From NCBI GenBank assembly GCA_910584745.1, contig CAJUDG010000014.1:1-64000 (forward strand): a stretch of 64,000 nt of DNA, read 5' to 3'. Positions 32,265 to 41,419 of this stretch are shown piece after piece. Source of the DNA: an uncultured Eubacteriales bacterium (GTDB taxonomy: Bacteria; Bacillota; Clostridia; Oscillospirales; Acutalibacteraceae). The position numbers were made by a program, and so were the translations under genes. Positions within the stretch are counted from its first letter, which is position 1, and each line of letters starts with the position of its first letter. Below the pieces are notes generated by a model. The model was given only the letters and a program-made list of their open reading frames with translations. It was not told where the DNA came from and did not search any database.

Positions 32265-32922
32265 ATTTATACCCCATTCCCCGCAGGGTGACGATGCAGC
32301 CCCGGTAATCCCCCAGCTTGCCCCGCAGCAGTTTTATCTGCCAATCCACTGTGCGGTCGTCGCCGATGGCGTCATAGCCCCACACCGCATCCAGTATCTG
32401 CCCCCGGGTCAGGGCGATGCCCCTGTTCTCTGCCAGATACGCCAAAATGCCGTACTCCTTTGCGGTGAGTTCTGTCTTTACGCCGTCCACGAACACGCAC
32501 CGGCCCAGCAGATCTATGCGCAGCCCCCGCCAGACAATTTCGCTTTTGGGCTGATTCTGGGCCCTGTGCCGGTTGACGATCACGTTCACTCGGGCCATAA
32601 GTTCCCGGGCGGAGAAGGGCTTGACCACATAATCGTCCACCCCCACCTCAAAGCCCTTGAGCTTGTCGTACTCCTGGCCCCGGGCCGAGAGCATCAAAAT
32701 GGGGATGTCCTTTTCCCGGCGTATCTCCCGGCTGGCGGCAAAACCGTCCATGCCGGGCATCATGATGTCCATGATGATCACGTCAAAATCCCGCTCCCGG
32801 CACAGGGCCACAGCCTCCTCGCCGCTGGAGGCGCACAGGGTCTCATGGCCCTCGTGCTCCGCGAAGCGCTGTATAAGCTGGTGGATGTCCGGCTCATCGT
32901 CTACAATTAGGATCTTAGCCAT
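32245..32922 (-). CDS. OmpR-type response regulator
   Basis: A 225-residue regulator. The receiver domain has acidic pocket VDDEPD, phospho-acceptor Asp in DVIIMDIMMPGMDG and Lys in VDDYVVKPFSARELMA. The C-terminal winged helix has ELTAKEYGILAYLAENRGIA and WGYDAIGDDRTVDWQIKLLR. ATG 32922 follows AAAGGGGGCCTATCT; the longer upstream frame is not used. Co-transcribed with the kinase. Confidence 0.95.
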   Translation of the reverse strand: MAKILIVDDEPDIHQLIQRFAEHEGHETLCASSGEEAVALCRERDFDVIIMDIMMPGMDGFAASREIRREKDIPILMLSARGQEYDKLKGFEVGVDDYVVKPFSARELMARVNVIVNRHRAQNQPKSEIVWRGLRIDLLGRCVFVDGVKTELTAKEYGILAYLAENRGIALTRGQILDAVWGYDAIGDDRTVDWQIKLLRGKLGDYRGCIVTLRGMGYKFETADE

Positions 32923-32987
32923 AGATAGGCCCCCTTTCTTGTGGGACACAGTATAGCAGGAACGCGGGCGGATAGCAAGCCCAGAAA

Positions 32988-33017
32988 GGCAAGAGGCCGC
33001 AAACGCCGCCCCTTGCC
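32988..33017 (-). terminator. Hairpin between the secreted protein gene and the response regulator
   Basis: Ten-base arms (988-997 and 33008-33017) GGCAAGAGGC / GCCCCTTGCC with one mismatch, followed on the minus strand by TTTCT. It may end or attenuate the upstream transcript. Confidence 0.5.
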
Positions 33018-33028
33018 GCTGGATGGGT

Positions 33029-33520
33029 CTAGTTGAGGTACGCCTGGATAGCGTCCGCCTGCTCCTGGGTGATGACGCCCGCTGCCAGAAGTTCCTCCAC
33101 AGGGTCACCGTCCTCGGATTTCATACCGTCGTAGAAGCTGTGGCGCTCCTCCGCTGACATAGACGACTTCCCGGCGTAACCAGCGTGGCGGTCAGCCTGC
33201 TTCTCCGAAGCGTACTGGGCGATCTTCTCCGCTGTCTCCTGGTCGATAACTCCAGCCTCGGCCAGCTTTTCTGCGTCCAGCCGGGTGTTGCCGCTGTTGG
33301 GCCCGTCCCCGCCGATGCCGTTGGCTGCAAGGAAAGCCTCCCGGGCGCTGTCGCCGATCTGCTGGGCCGCCTCAGTGAAAATCTGGTGGCGGCTTTCATA
33401 CTGCTGCCTGCCGGACTGGTAGCTGTAGTTGCCCTCTGCCGCCATAGCGGATACCCCGCCTGCCGTTAAAACTGCCGCCGTCATAATGGATGCCGCTGCT
33501 CTTGTGATGATCTTTTTCAT
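33029..33520 (-). CDS. Secreted protein with duplicated helical motif
   Basis: A 163-residue protein with signal peptide KKIITRAAASIMTAAVLTAG..SAMAAEG. The mature part has two similar segments: AEAGVIDQETAEKIAQYAS (about 97-115) and AAGVITQEQADAIQAYLN at the C-terminus. This L.(E/A)AGVI(D/T)QE.A..I..Y pattern resembles SHOCT-like or DUF2680-type helices in Firmicute exported proteins next to two-component systems. It lies just upstream of the regulator-kinase pair on the same strand, so it may be the sensed or controlled product. Confidence 0.7.
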   Translation of the reverse strand: MKKIITRAAASIMTAAVLTAGGVSAMAAEGNYSYQSGRQQYESRHQIFTEAAQQIGDSAREAFLAANGIGGDGPNSGNTRLDAEKLAEAGVIDQETAEKIAQYASEKQADRHAGYAGKSSMSAEERHSFYDGMKSEDGDPVEELLAAGVITQEQADAIQAYLN

Positions 33521-33636
33521 GTTGCTGTACCTGCTTTCTTAGTTTTTCCGTAAGCTGATACGCTGCCCTTACGGTGACTATAGAATACGCCTGGACTTTG
33601 GAATCCGGGTGGAATCCCATAGGAAATTGCGTGGAA

Positions 33637-34107
33637 TTATTCTAAACCGTTTTCCCTTTTGCCGCAGGGGTGGGCGCAGTTTGCGCAGTCATGGTCACAG
33701 CGGGAGTGGCCATCATCCCGCCTTTCCCGCTCGCCGTGAGGGCCGTGGCGATGCTTCCAACCTTCCCGGTAACGGTTCTCCCAGTCGGTGTTCAGCTTCT
33801 CCAAAAGCCCCAGCAGTTGAGCCCGCTCCCCCTCTGTGAGGGCGGAGAACATCTCCCCCCGCCGCTGGGCCTGCTGATGCTTTGCCTCCTCCGCCTGCCG
33901 CACACCTGCCTCGGTAAGGCTGACATCCACTGTACGCCGGTCGGCCCCGCTCTCCGCGCGGGTGAGCAGTCCCGCGTTTTCCAGCTTGGCTATCACCTCG
34001 CTGGCGGAGCCGGGCTGGATGCCCAGGCGCTCCGTGAGCTCCCGCTGGGTGATAGTGCCTGTCTCCGTTAAGACGGTCAGAACACGTTTTTGGCTGCCCC
34101 GGCCCTC
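33637..34107 (-). pseudogene. 5'-truncated MarR-type regulator
   Basis: In frame from about 34107 the sequence reads EGRGSQKRVLTVLTETGTIT, then ERLGIQPGSASEVIAKLENA, then the wing SGADRRTVDVSLTEAG. These are the recognition helix and wing of a MarR repressor. The C-terminus is His/Cys-rich (HGPHGERERRDDGHSRCDHD..CANCAHPCGK), possibly metal-binding. The first ~60 residues are absent; upstream lies the 5' part of rhaM in another frame. A GTG at 33994-33996 could start a 119-residue remnant. Confidence 0.7.
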
Positions 34108-34109
34108 GG

Positions 34110-34268
34110 ATAGCCGAACAGCTCGTCCCCGCTCAGGAAAATAGTGTAGTTGCAGATGCCCGCGCCTTTGAGCACTTCAACCATCTCGGGCCAGATTTCG
34201 TTGTGACGGCGGATGTACTCCTCCTTGCAGCCGGGTTTGATCCTGCCTCTCCATGCCATGCGTTCCAT
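34110..34268 (-). pseudogene. rhaM: L-rhamnose mutarotase fragment
   Basis: The first ~53 codons of RhaM, which interconverts L-rhamnose anomers: MERMAWRGRIKPGCKEEYIR, then HNEIWPEMVEVLKGAGICNY and ending at ELFGY. The usual second half with its catalytic His is gone, replaced by out-of-frame MarR sequence. It begins with a fine ribosome site (AAGGAGGATTTTAT). It is the last gene of the PL11 operon and marks one edge of the rearranged island. Confidence 0.82.
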
Positions 34269-34280
34269 ATAAAATCCTCC

Positions 34281-34628
34281 TTAAAGCTCAGTTAATTTTC
34301 CCGACACGGCCTGCACCTTTTCACCATCTACCTCAAGCCATACGGAACACGCCGAAGGGTTATAAACCCTGTCCCCGGCGGCGGTGAATTGCAGGCTGGT
34401 GTGGCAGGCGATCTCATGGCCCGCATACAGGCTCGCGGCTTCGCTCAGCGGAATACGCCCGTCCCCGGCAGGCAGGCCGCTGTTCAGGTTGAAGGTTCCG
34501 CGTATGCCGCTTTTGTTCATAATGTCCACCAAGCGGCGGTCTTCCTCCCGGCCATCGTCATAGCTCATAGTCAGGGCCTTGTGCCGCCCGCCGGGAAAAC
34601 AGGTGTAGATAACTTTTGATTTCTTCAT
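34281..34628 (-). pseudogene. Polysaccharide deacetylase, internally deleted
   Basis: The 115-residue frame starts MKKSKVIYTCFPGGRHKALT and has the NodB-type first motif MSYDDGREEDRRLVDIM plus GTFNLNSGL. It then reads GHEIACHTSLQFTAAGDRVY, where active enzymes have H-S/T-xx-H followed by about 120 more catalytic residues. After CHT the sequence jumps to a C-terminal piece (SVWLEVDGEKVQAVSGKLTEL). The second zinc His and the rest of the barrel are missing, so it should be inactive. Start ATG follows GGGAGATAGAAGC. Confidence 0.65.
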
Positions 34629-34647
34629 GCTTCTATCTCCCAATGCT

Positions 34648-36817
34648 TTATTTTTGCCCGGCTTCCGCGCCGGGGAGCACGTTTTCAAACCTCATATCAC
34701 TAGCATAATAGAAGGACGGATATACCGGCTGGTTATAGCAGTTATTCTGCCAAGCTATGCCGCAGCGGTACTGCGGGTCGTGCATCATGGTGAACAGCTT
34801 GTGGGGTGCGTCCTCGGTGCTGGTGTAGATGCGTATGGCGCTGCTGTCCGCGAGGCGCAGGGCAATCTCCTCCCGGTAGTCGCCGAACAGGTCGGCAATC
34901 AGGCAGGGGTTGCCCTTGCTGCCGTTGTTGGCAAGGGTGCCCTCCGGCTCCAGCAGGATCCCCCTCTGGGGGTCGATGACCCGGCCTGTCTGCTCCCCCT
35001 TCGCCTGTTCGCCCAGATAGTCCGGGCCGTCCGTCACCTGGGTGGTCAGGTCCCCGGCCCAGTAGATCCGGGCGTTGGTGGAGGGCGCGGGCATATCCAG
35101 CCGCCTCCCCTTGCAGTCGAACACATCATTGACCCAGACCTGCAATCCCCGCACGTCGTGTGCGATATCCCCGATCATGCACCGGCCCAGGTCCCCCTCA
35201 AAATATTCCCCGAAAAGTACCTCCCCGGTCTCCGCATCCCGCAGGGCGTAGCCGTAGGGGGCGTTCTTCCCCTCCTCGAACACGTTGAATATCTCAAGCC
35301 CTGGCCTGTCCGGGTCGATGTCCGCCACGTGCATGGAGTCGCCGTGGCCAAGCCGGGCTTCTCTGCCGTCAGGCAGCAGCCCCCGGGAGGAGTAGAGCAG
35401 CGTACCGTCATGGTCGATAGCCGCCGCGCCATAGATGACCTCCATGCAGCCGTCACTGTCGATATCGGCGGTGGAAAGGCTATGGTTGCCCTGCCCGGCC
35501 AGCCCGGCGTAGGCAGGATTATCGCCCCCCGGCGCGTAGCGCTTGCAGTTGAAGGGGTTGTCCATGCCTACAAAGCCGGAATCCGCGCACCAGACCTCAT
35601 GAAAACGGTTCTCAAAGAAGTCATATGCCACCACGCAGGCTCTGGTATAGTACCCTCGGCACATGAGCAGATAGGGCCGCTCCCCGTCCAGATAGGCCAC
35701 ACCCGCAAGAAAGCGGTCAACCCGGTTGCAGGGCTCGATACGGTCCCAGGCGTAGTCCCCCCACAAAAGGCCGTCGTCCTCACGCCCGGGCTTATAGCGG
35801 ATGGTGTCCAGCTCCCGGCCCATCCCGCTGAACATGGTAAGGTACTCCGGCCCGGTGAAGATGAAGCCCTCGAACTCTTCAAGATGGTTGTGGCTGTCCC
35901 GTGAGGGGGCGTATTCGGTGATGAAGTAGTCCACCAGCGCCTCCGCGTCATTGCGGCTCAGGGGATAGCTGTACCGAGCAGGTATGCCGAAGCACTCCTC
36001 CAAGGTGCGGGGCCACTGACAGCTCTGCACCTGGGGCCGTCCGTTCCACCCCATGAACATTTCTATCAGGTGCTCCCGATACCCGGCGGCGTCGCAGACA
36101 TAGTTATCCTGGTGGGAGTACCCGGACTCTATGTCCTCCTGGGGCATCGTGATGTACTTCTCACTGAGCACTGTGCCGTCCGGGGCAAAGCGGGTCATTT
36201 TCGTGCCGGTGGCGGTCTTTACCGCCATCTCCGCCTGACCGTCGCCGTTGAAATCGTAGACCATGAACTGGGTGTAGTGGGCCCCCGCCCGGATGTTGGG
36301 CCCCATGTCCAGCCGCCACAGCGTACCTGTCCCTTGCGGTGCCTGTCCTGTCCCGGTAACTGGTGCGGTCTGTCACCATTGCCAAAGCCGTCCCATTCTT
36401 GTATACCACAAAATCCGCGCCAGTCAGGCCGGTCTCACCATAGCCTTTTGCCTCCCCGCGCATAAATCTCCAGCTGAGAAAAACACCGTCCTCGGTGCAT
36501 ACCGCGGTAAGCCCCCGGCCAAGTTCTTCAAGCTGGGGGTGAAGCACTCGCTCCACCGGGGTGGGGACAGGCCCGCCGGACGCAAAGACAGCCCCGGAAT
36601 CATCCAGAGCCTGCACCTTTAAGTAGTATGGAATGTGAGTGGACTTGTCAAACCGAAGGCTGGTCCCTGCGGTTTCGCCGGACTTCTTGTAAATTTGAGC
36701 GGGGGTGTTACGGTCGCTCCAAAGAAGCCGGTAGGTGCGCGCGTCGGGGACAGGCTCCCAGGTGGCGGTGACGCCCTCGGAGGTGATCTCGTTTAGCTGG
36801 ATCTTCAGATTTTGCAT
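34648..36817 (-). pseudogene. PL11 rhamnogalacturonan lyase, broken by deletion
   Basis: The N-terminal part (36817 to about 36323) starts MQNLKIQLNEITSEGVTATW and has a fibronectin-III-like region ending GTARDRY. The catalytic beta-propeller starts in a second frame at about 36321: LWRLDMGPNIRAGAHYTQF, then MVYDFNGDGQAEMAVKTATG and on to the end. Intact PL11 enzymes have roughly 60-100 residues between these parts, so an internal deletion removed them and shifted the frame. The large second part (552 codons) has no further lesion, which suggests recent loss. No signal peptide seen. Role before loss: cleaving the rhamnogalacturonan-I backbone. Confidence 0.78.
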
Positions 36818-36854
36818 ATTCTATGCCTTCTTCTATGTAGGATGATTTGAAATA

Positions 36855-36883
36855 ATTATACCACTTCCCACGCGATTTTACCA
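36855..36883 (-). promoter_or_regulatory. Sigma-A promoter for the PL11 operon
   Basis: On the minus strand, TGGTAA (36878-36883), 17-bp spacer, TATAAT (36855-36860). A plus-strand TATAAT at 36939 without a clear -35 may serve the divergent gene. Confidence 0.55.
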
Positions 36884-37002
36884 GCGGTTTTTGCTGCCGC
36901 TGACACGGTTCCATATATACAAATCCTATGGAAAATGCTATAATATCTCTAGCGGGGAACTTCCCCAAAAATAAACGGCATAAGCCGGAAAGTGTGAATA
37001 AA

Positions 37003-37782
37003 ATGAAATTAGGCGTCTGCACGTCCTTGGATAACGCCGGGGTTTTGGCCCGGCTGGGCTACGATTACATAGAGACCGCGCTTTCGGCGGTAGCCGCCAT
37101 GCCAGAGGAGGAATTTCAGAATGCCCGGAGGGCTTTGGATGGGTCCGGCCTGCGGTGCGAAGCCATGAACGGTATGCTCCCGGGGGACCTGCCGGTGGTG
37201 GGCGAGGCGGCAGACCTTGCCCGGGCGGAGAGCTATCTCTCCGTTGCCTTTGCCCGGGCGGAGCAGCTGGGGGCGCGGGTCATCGTCTTCGGGTCCGGGG
37301 GCAGTCGGCGAGTACCGGAGGGCTTCTCCTGGGCACAGGCCTGGCGGCAGCTCCGGGACTACTTAACCCTCACAGACCGCCTTGCCGGGGAGCACGGCCT
37401 GGACATCGCCATTGAGTCCCTGCGCCGGGAGGAGTGCAACATCCTGAACCGTGTAAGCGAGGCGGTGGAGCTGGTGGCGCTGCTGGACCTGCCCCATGTG
37501 GGCGTGCTGGGCGACACCTATCATATGCACTGTGAGGGCGAGCCGCTGACAGCCCTAGCTGACGCGGGGGAGCTTCTTTGGCATGTACACACCGCCTGCC
37601 CGGAGGGGCGGGTCTGCCCAAAACATGGTGACCCGGCAGACCGGCAGGGTGAATACAAAGAGTTGTTTGCAGTGCTGAATAAGATGGGATATGCAGGGCG
37701 CGTGAGTATTGAAGCGGGCTTTGAGCACTTTGATGAGGACGCGAGGGTCAGTCTTGCACTATTGAAAGAGAGGATGTGTTAG
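37003..37782 (+). CDS. Sugar phosphate isomerase/epimerase-like TIM barrel
   Basis: A 259-residue protein of the xylose-isomerase-like TIM-barrel family (AP endonuclease 2 superfamily). Likely metal ligands are Glu in DIAIESLRREECN, Asp/His in GVLGDTYHMHCEGE, His in LLWHVHTACPEGR and Glu in RVSIEAGFEHF. The substrate is probably a rhamnose- or uronate-derived ketose, given its place next to the GH106 gene. ATG 37003 (MKLGVCTSLDN) is chosen by homology; its ribosome site is weak (GGAAAGTGTG). Stop is 1 nt before the next ATG. Confidence 0.8.
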   Translation: MKLGVCTSLDNAGVLARLGYDYIETALSAVAAMPEEEFQNARRALDGSGLRCEAMNGMLPGDLPVVGEAADLARAESYLSVAFARAEQLGARVIVFGSGGSRRVPEGFSWAQAWRQLRDYLTLTDRLAGEHGLDIAIESLRREECNILNRVSEAVELVALLDLPHVGVLGDTYHMHCEGEPLTALADAGELLWHVHTACPEGRVCPKHGDPADRQGEYKELFAVLNKMGYAGRVSIEAGFEHFDEDARVSLALLKERMC

Positions 37783-37783
37783 T

Positions 37784-40700
37784 ATGCTATATCCAAAGTC
37801 AAAGGGAAAGTCTCTTGTGCCGGAGCTGTTCAAGAATCCTACCAGCGAGTACCGGGGCGCGCCCTTCTGGGCCTGGAACGGAGAGTTAAAGCGGGAGGAG
37901 CTCCTGGAGCAGATCGCCATCTTCAAGAAGATGGGCCTGGGCGGATTCCATATGCACGTGCGCACCGGCCTGGACGCGCCCTACCTGGAAGAACCGTTCA
38001 TGGTGCACATCAAAGCCTGCGTGGACGAGGCCCGCAAGGCGGGGATGCTGGCTTGGCTCTACGACGAGGACCGCTGGCCATCGGGCTCGGCGGGCGGGAA
38101 GGTGACCAGGGACAAGCCCGAAAACGCCCGGAAGACCCTGCTTTTCACCGCCGAACCCTACGCCCCGGAGCACCCCCATCAGGCGAAAAAGCCCGAGCCG
38201 GGCCGGGGGCAGAACAGTGTCCGTCAGGACAATGGGGAGCTGCTTGCGGTCTATGACATTGTGCTGGACGGGGACGGCTGCCTTGCGGAGTACCGGCGCA
38301 TAGACAAGGGCGAAGCTGCCCGGGGCGCAAAGTGGTACGCCTACATGGAGCACGCCGCGGCTGACCCCTGGTTCAACGACCAAGCCTATGTGGACACCCT
38401 GAGCCCCCAGGCCATCCGCGAGTTCATCGAGACCACTCACGAGGCCTACAAAAAGTGGGTGGGCGGGGACTTCGGCGGCACGGCCCCGGGTATCTTCACC
38501 GACGAGCCACAGTTCGCACCCAAGCAGGCCCTGGACTTCGCCGCCCAGCATAAGGACCTGTTCCTTTCCTGGACGGACTGCCTCCCGGAGCTGTACCGGG
38601 TCCGCTATGATGAAGAACTGTTGGACGTGCTGCCCGAGCTCATCTGGGAGCTGCCCGGGGGCAGGCTCTCCCGGGTGCGGTGGCGGTATCAGAACCTTGT
38701 CACAGACCGGTTTTTGGAGAGCTACTGCCAGCAAATAGGCCGCTGGTGTCGGGAAAACGGCCTGCTGCTCACTGGTCACCTGATGGGCGAGCCCACCCTG
38801 GAGAGTCAGACCCAGGCCGTGGGGGACGCCATGCGCTGCTACCCGGAGTTCGGTCTGCCGGGCATCGATATGCTCTGCGACTTCCGGGAGTACACCACCG
38901 CCAAGCAGGCCCAGTCCATGGCCCGGCAGCAGGGGGCGGAGGGGGTGCTCTCGGAGCTGTATGGGGTCACCGGCTGGGACTGCGATTTCCGCACCTACAA
39001 GCTGCAAGGGGACTGGCAGGCGGCGCTGGGGGTGACCCTGCGGGTGCCCCACCTCTCCTGGTACACCATGCAGGGCGAGGCCAAGCGGGACTACCCGGCG
39101 TCCATCGGCTATCAGTCCCCATGGTGGGAGGAGTTCCCCATGATAGAGGACCACTTCGCCCGGCTGAACACCGCCCTGACCCGGGGCCGCCCGGCGGTGA
39201 CAGTGGGGGTCGTGCACCCCATCGAGAGCTATTGGCTGCTGTTCGGACCCGCCGCCCAGACCGCCGGGGCAAGAGGACAGATGGAGGAGCAGTTCGCGGG
39301 GCTGTGTGAGTGGCTGCTGTTCGGGAATATCGACTTTGACTATATCAACGAGGCCCGGCTCCCGGAGCAGTGTCTGGCCCCCGGAGCGCCCCTGGCGGTG
39401 GGTGAGTGCGCCTACTCGGTGGTGCTGGTGCCGCCGGTGCGCACTTTGCGGAGTTCTACCATAGAGCGTTTGGAGGCCCTCTTAAACGGCGGCGGGCGGG
39501 TGGTCTTCCTGGGCCCCTGCCCCGAATATGTTGACGGGGAGCCCTCCGACAGGTGCCGGGAGCTGTTCGGCCGGGCGGAGCGTGTGGGCTTTGACCGGGA
39601 GAGTATCTTGGCGGCGCTGGAATCGGAGCGAATGATAGACATTCGTCACGAGGACGGCAGGCGGGCGGACCGGCTGCTCTACCAGCTTCGGGAGGACGAA
39701 AATTGCAAGTGGCTGTTCCTTTGCAACGGCAAGACTCCCGAGAGCCCGGACGTGGACCCGGCCCCCACACTGCGCTTTGCACTGCGGGGGGAGTACGCTT
39801 TGGAGGCGTTCGACACCCTCACCGGGGAGACCGGGCCCCTGCCCGCCCGGTATGAAAGTGGTTGGACGGTGTTCTCCCGCCCCTGGCACATCCATGACAG
39901 CCTGCTGCTGCGGCTGACACCTGGGCGGGGTACGGCAGATGTTACGGAACAGGCAGAGGGCTTGGGAGCGCCCAATCTCACCCTGGAGCCGGTGGAGATA
40001 CGGCTCAGCGAGCCCAATATGCTTTTACTTGACATGGCGGAGTACGCCCTGAACGACGGGGACTTCCGCCCCATGGAGGAGCTGCTGCGCATTGACAACA
40101 TGGCCCGGGCTGAGTTGGGCATCCCCCTGCGGCGCAAGGAGGTGGTCCAGCCCTACCTGCTGCCTAAGGAGGAGCCAAAGGATCGGCTGCGGCTGCAATT
40201 CCGCATTCACAGCGAGGTTCGGGTCATGGGGGCCAAGCTGGCCCTGGAGTGCCCGGAGAGCGCCCGGGTCACTCTGAACGGCCTGGGGGTGCCCACGGTC
40301 CGGCCTGACGGCTGGTTCGTGGACAAGAGCATAAAAACCGTCCCCCTGCCGGAGCTGGGCGCGGGGGAGAGCCGCCTGGAGATCACCGTGCCCATCGGCC
40401 CCCGCACGAATCTGGAGGCCTTCTACCTGCTGGGGGACTTCGGCGTGCGGGTCAGCGGCTGCAAAAAGGTACTGACCGCCCCGGTGCGCACCCTCGCCTT
40501 TGGGGACATCACCCGGCAGGGCCTGCCCTTCTACACGGGCAATGTGGAGTACGGCTTCCGGGTGCGGAGCGAGGGGGATTTTACCATCCGGGCGCCCCAC
40601 TACCGGGGCGGGCTCGTGAAGGTGCTGGTGGACGGCGGGGACAGGGAGAACATCGTGTTCTCGCCTTACGCCCTGCGGGTCAAGGCGGAGCCGGGAGAGC

Positions 40701-40942
40701 ATTTTGTGGTGCTGCGGCTCTACGGCACCCGGCAGAACGGCTTTGGCCAGCTCCACCACACCCAGGGGGTGTACTTCTACCAGAGCCCCAACTCCTGGCG
40801 CAGCGCCGGGGATCTGTGGTGTTATGAGTACCAGCTGAAGGCGGCGGGCATTCTCAGGTCGCCGGAGGTGTATGGGGGCGTGATTTTGGACGGAACTGCC
40901 CACGGCAGAGGGGCGGCGGAGCATTTCACCGACAGGAGCTGA
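37784..40942 (+). CDS. GH106-type alpha-L-rhamnosidase
   Basis: A 1052-residue cytosolic glycoside hydrolase without signal peptide. The N-terminus has the family pattern YRGAPFWAWNGELKREELLE, KKMGLGGFHMHVRTGLD and AWLYDEDRWPSGSAGG. The barrel continues to about 480 with GIFTDEPQFAP and GVLSELYGVTGWDCD, which hold candidate catalytic Glu residues. C-terminal beta domains follow. It would remove terminal rhamnose from rhamnogalacturonan oligosaccharides imported into the cell. Translationally coupled to the TIM-barrel gene; ends before a terminator. Confidence 0.8.
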   Translation: MLYPKSKGKSLVPELFKNPTSEYRGAPFWAWNGELKREELLEQIAIFKKMGLGGFHMHVRTGLDAPYLEEPFMVHIKACVDEARKAGMLAWLYDEDRWPSGSAGGKVTRDKPENARKTLLFTAEPYAPEHPHQAKKPEPGRGQNSVRQDNGELLAVYDIVLDGDGCLAEYRRIDKGEAARGAKWYAYMEHAAADPWFNDQAYVDTLSPQAIREFIETTHEAYKKWVGGDFGGTAPGIFTDEPQFAPKQALDFAAQHKDLFLSWTDCLPELYRVRYDEELLDVLPELIWELPGGRLSRVRWRYQNLVTDRFLESYCQQIGRWCRENGLLLTGHLMGEPTLESQTQAVGDAMRCYPEFGLPGIDMLCDFREYTTAKQAQSMARQQGAEGVLSELYGVTGWDCDFRTYKLQGDWQAALGVTLRVPHLSWYTMQGEAKRDYPASIGYQSPWWEEFPMIEDHFARLNTALTRGRPAVTVGVVHPIESYWLLFGPAAQTAGARGQMEEQFAGLCEWLLFGNIDFDYINEARLPEQCLAPGAPLAVGECAYSVVLVPPVRTLRSSTIERLEALLNGGGRVVFLGPCPEYVDGEPSDRCRELFGRAERVGFDRESILAALESERMIDIRHEDGRRADRLLYQLREDENCKWLFLCNGKTPESPDVDPAPTLRFALRGEYALEAFDTLTGETGPLPARYESGWTVFSRPWHIHDSLLLRLTPGRGTADVTEQAEGLGAPNLTLEPVEIRLSEPNMLLLDMAEYALNDGDFRPMEELLRIDNMARAELGIPLRRKEVVQPYLLPKEEPKDRLRLQFRIHSEVRVMGAKLALECPESARVTLNGLGVPTVRPDGWFVDKSIKTVPLPELGAGESRLEITVPIGPRTNLEAFYLLGDFGVRVSGCKKVLTAPVRTLAFGDITRQGLPFYTGNVEYGFRVRSEGDFTIRAPHYRGGLVKVLVDGGDRENIVFSPYALRVKAEPGEHFVVLRLYGTRQNGFGQLHHTQGVYFYQSPNSWRSAGDLWCYEYQLKAAGILRSPEVYGGVILDGTAHGRGAAEHFTDRS

Positions 40943-40966
40943 TAACGGCAGGTTGAAGGAATATGG

Positions 40967-40997
40967 AAAGCGCCCGGTTCACCGCCAGGCGCTTTTT
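40967..40997. terminator. Terminator between the GH106 gene and the minus-strand operon
   Basis: AAAGCGCC (40967-40974) pairs with GGCGCTTT (40988-40995), followed by TT. Confidence 0.75.
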
Positions 40998-41007
40998 CCG
41001 TCCGTTT

Positions 41008-41418
41008 TTACCAGATAAACAGTTCTTTGCCGCAGAGCTTCATCAGCGCCTCCAAAAAGTAGTAGTCCCCATAAATGATGGAGAACTCATGCTCCTTGTC
41101 GTGGTAGGCCCCGGTGCACTTGGTGAGGAAGTTGTCCTCGTCCTCGTTCCAGTTGAAGCTGTGCTTTTCCAAGGCTTGGAGCAATTTCATAGCCGCGTTC
41201 AGGTACACCTCACTCTGCCTGCCGTCCGAGAGTTTAGCAAGCTCAATCAGCCCGCAGGCGGCGATGGCGGCGGTGGAGTCCTCCCAGGCAGGCTCGGCGG
41301 GCTGGCGGAAGTCCACCGGGATAAGCCCATTATCGGGGATATTCGCCATGAAGTAGTTGGCGATGCGCTCCACCGCGCTCAAAAACTCCGGGTCCTTGGT
41401 GTGCAGATACCCTGTCCA
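41008..41418 (-). pseudogene. GH88 unsaturated glycuronyl hydrolase, C-terminal fragment
   Basis: The frame reads TKDPEFLSAVERIANYFMAN, then PAWEDSTAAIAACGLIELAK and the C-terminal box EFSIIYGDYYFLEALMKLCG. These are the last ~135 residues of a GH88/GH105-like enzyme that hydrolyses the unsaturated uronate left by lyases. The first ~230 residues with the catalytic Asp are missing; the fragment begins right at the stop of the GH13 gene. Inactive. Confidence 0.78.
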
Positions 41419-41419
41419 A

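Noticed and set aside
30807..33520. The 31-33 kb two-component system read as a vanRS-type vancomycin resistance regulator
   Set aside because: No van ligase, dehydrogenase or dipeptidase genes are nearby; the sequences are general OmpR/HisKA proteins.
34627..35904. A 425-codon plus-strand open frame
   Set aside because: It lies entirely antisense to the PL11 lyase, lacks a ribosome site and gives a low-complexity Gly/Val/His-rich product; it is a shadow of GC-rich codon use.
37886..39217. A 443-codon minus-strand open frame
   Set aside because: Antisense to the GH106 gene whose motifs are clear; composition typical of a shadow frame.
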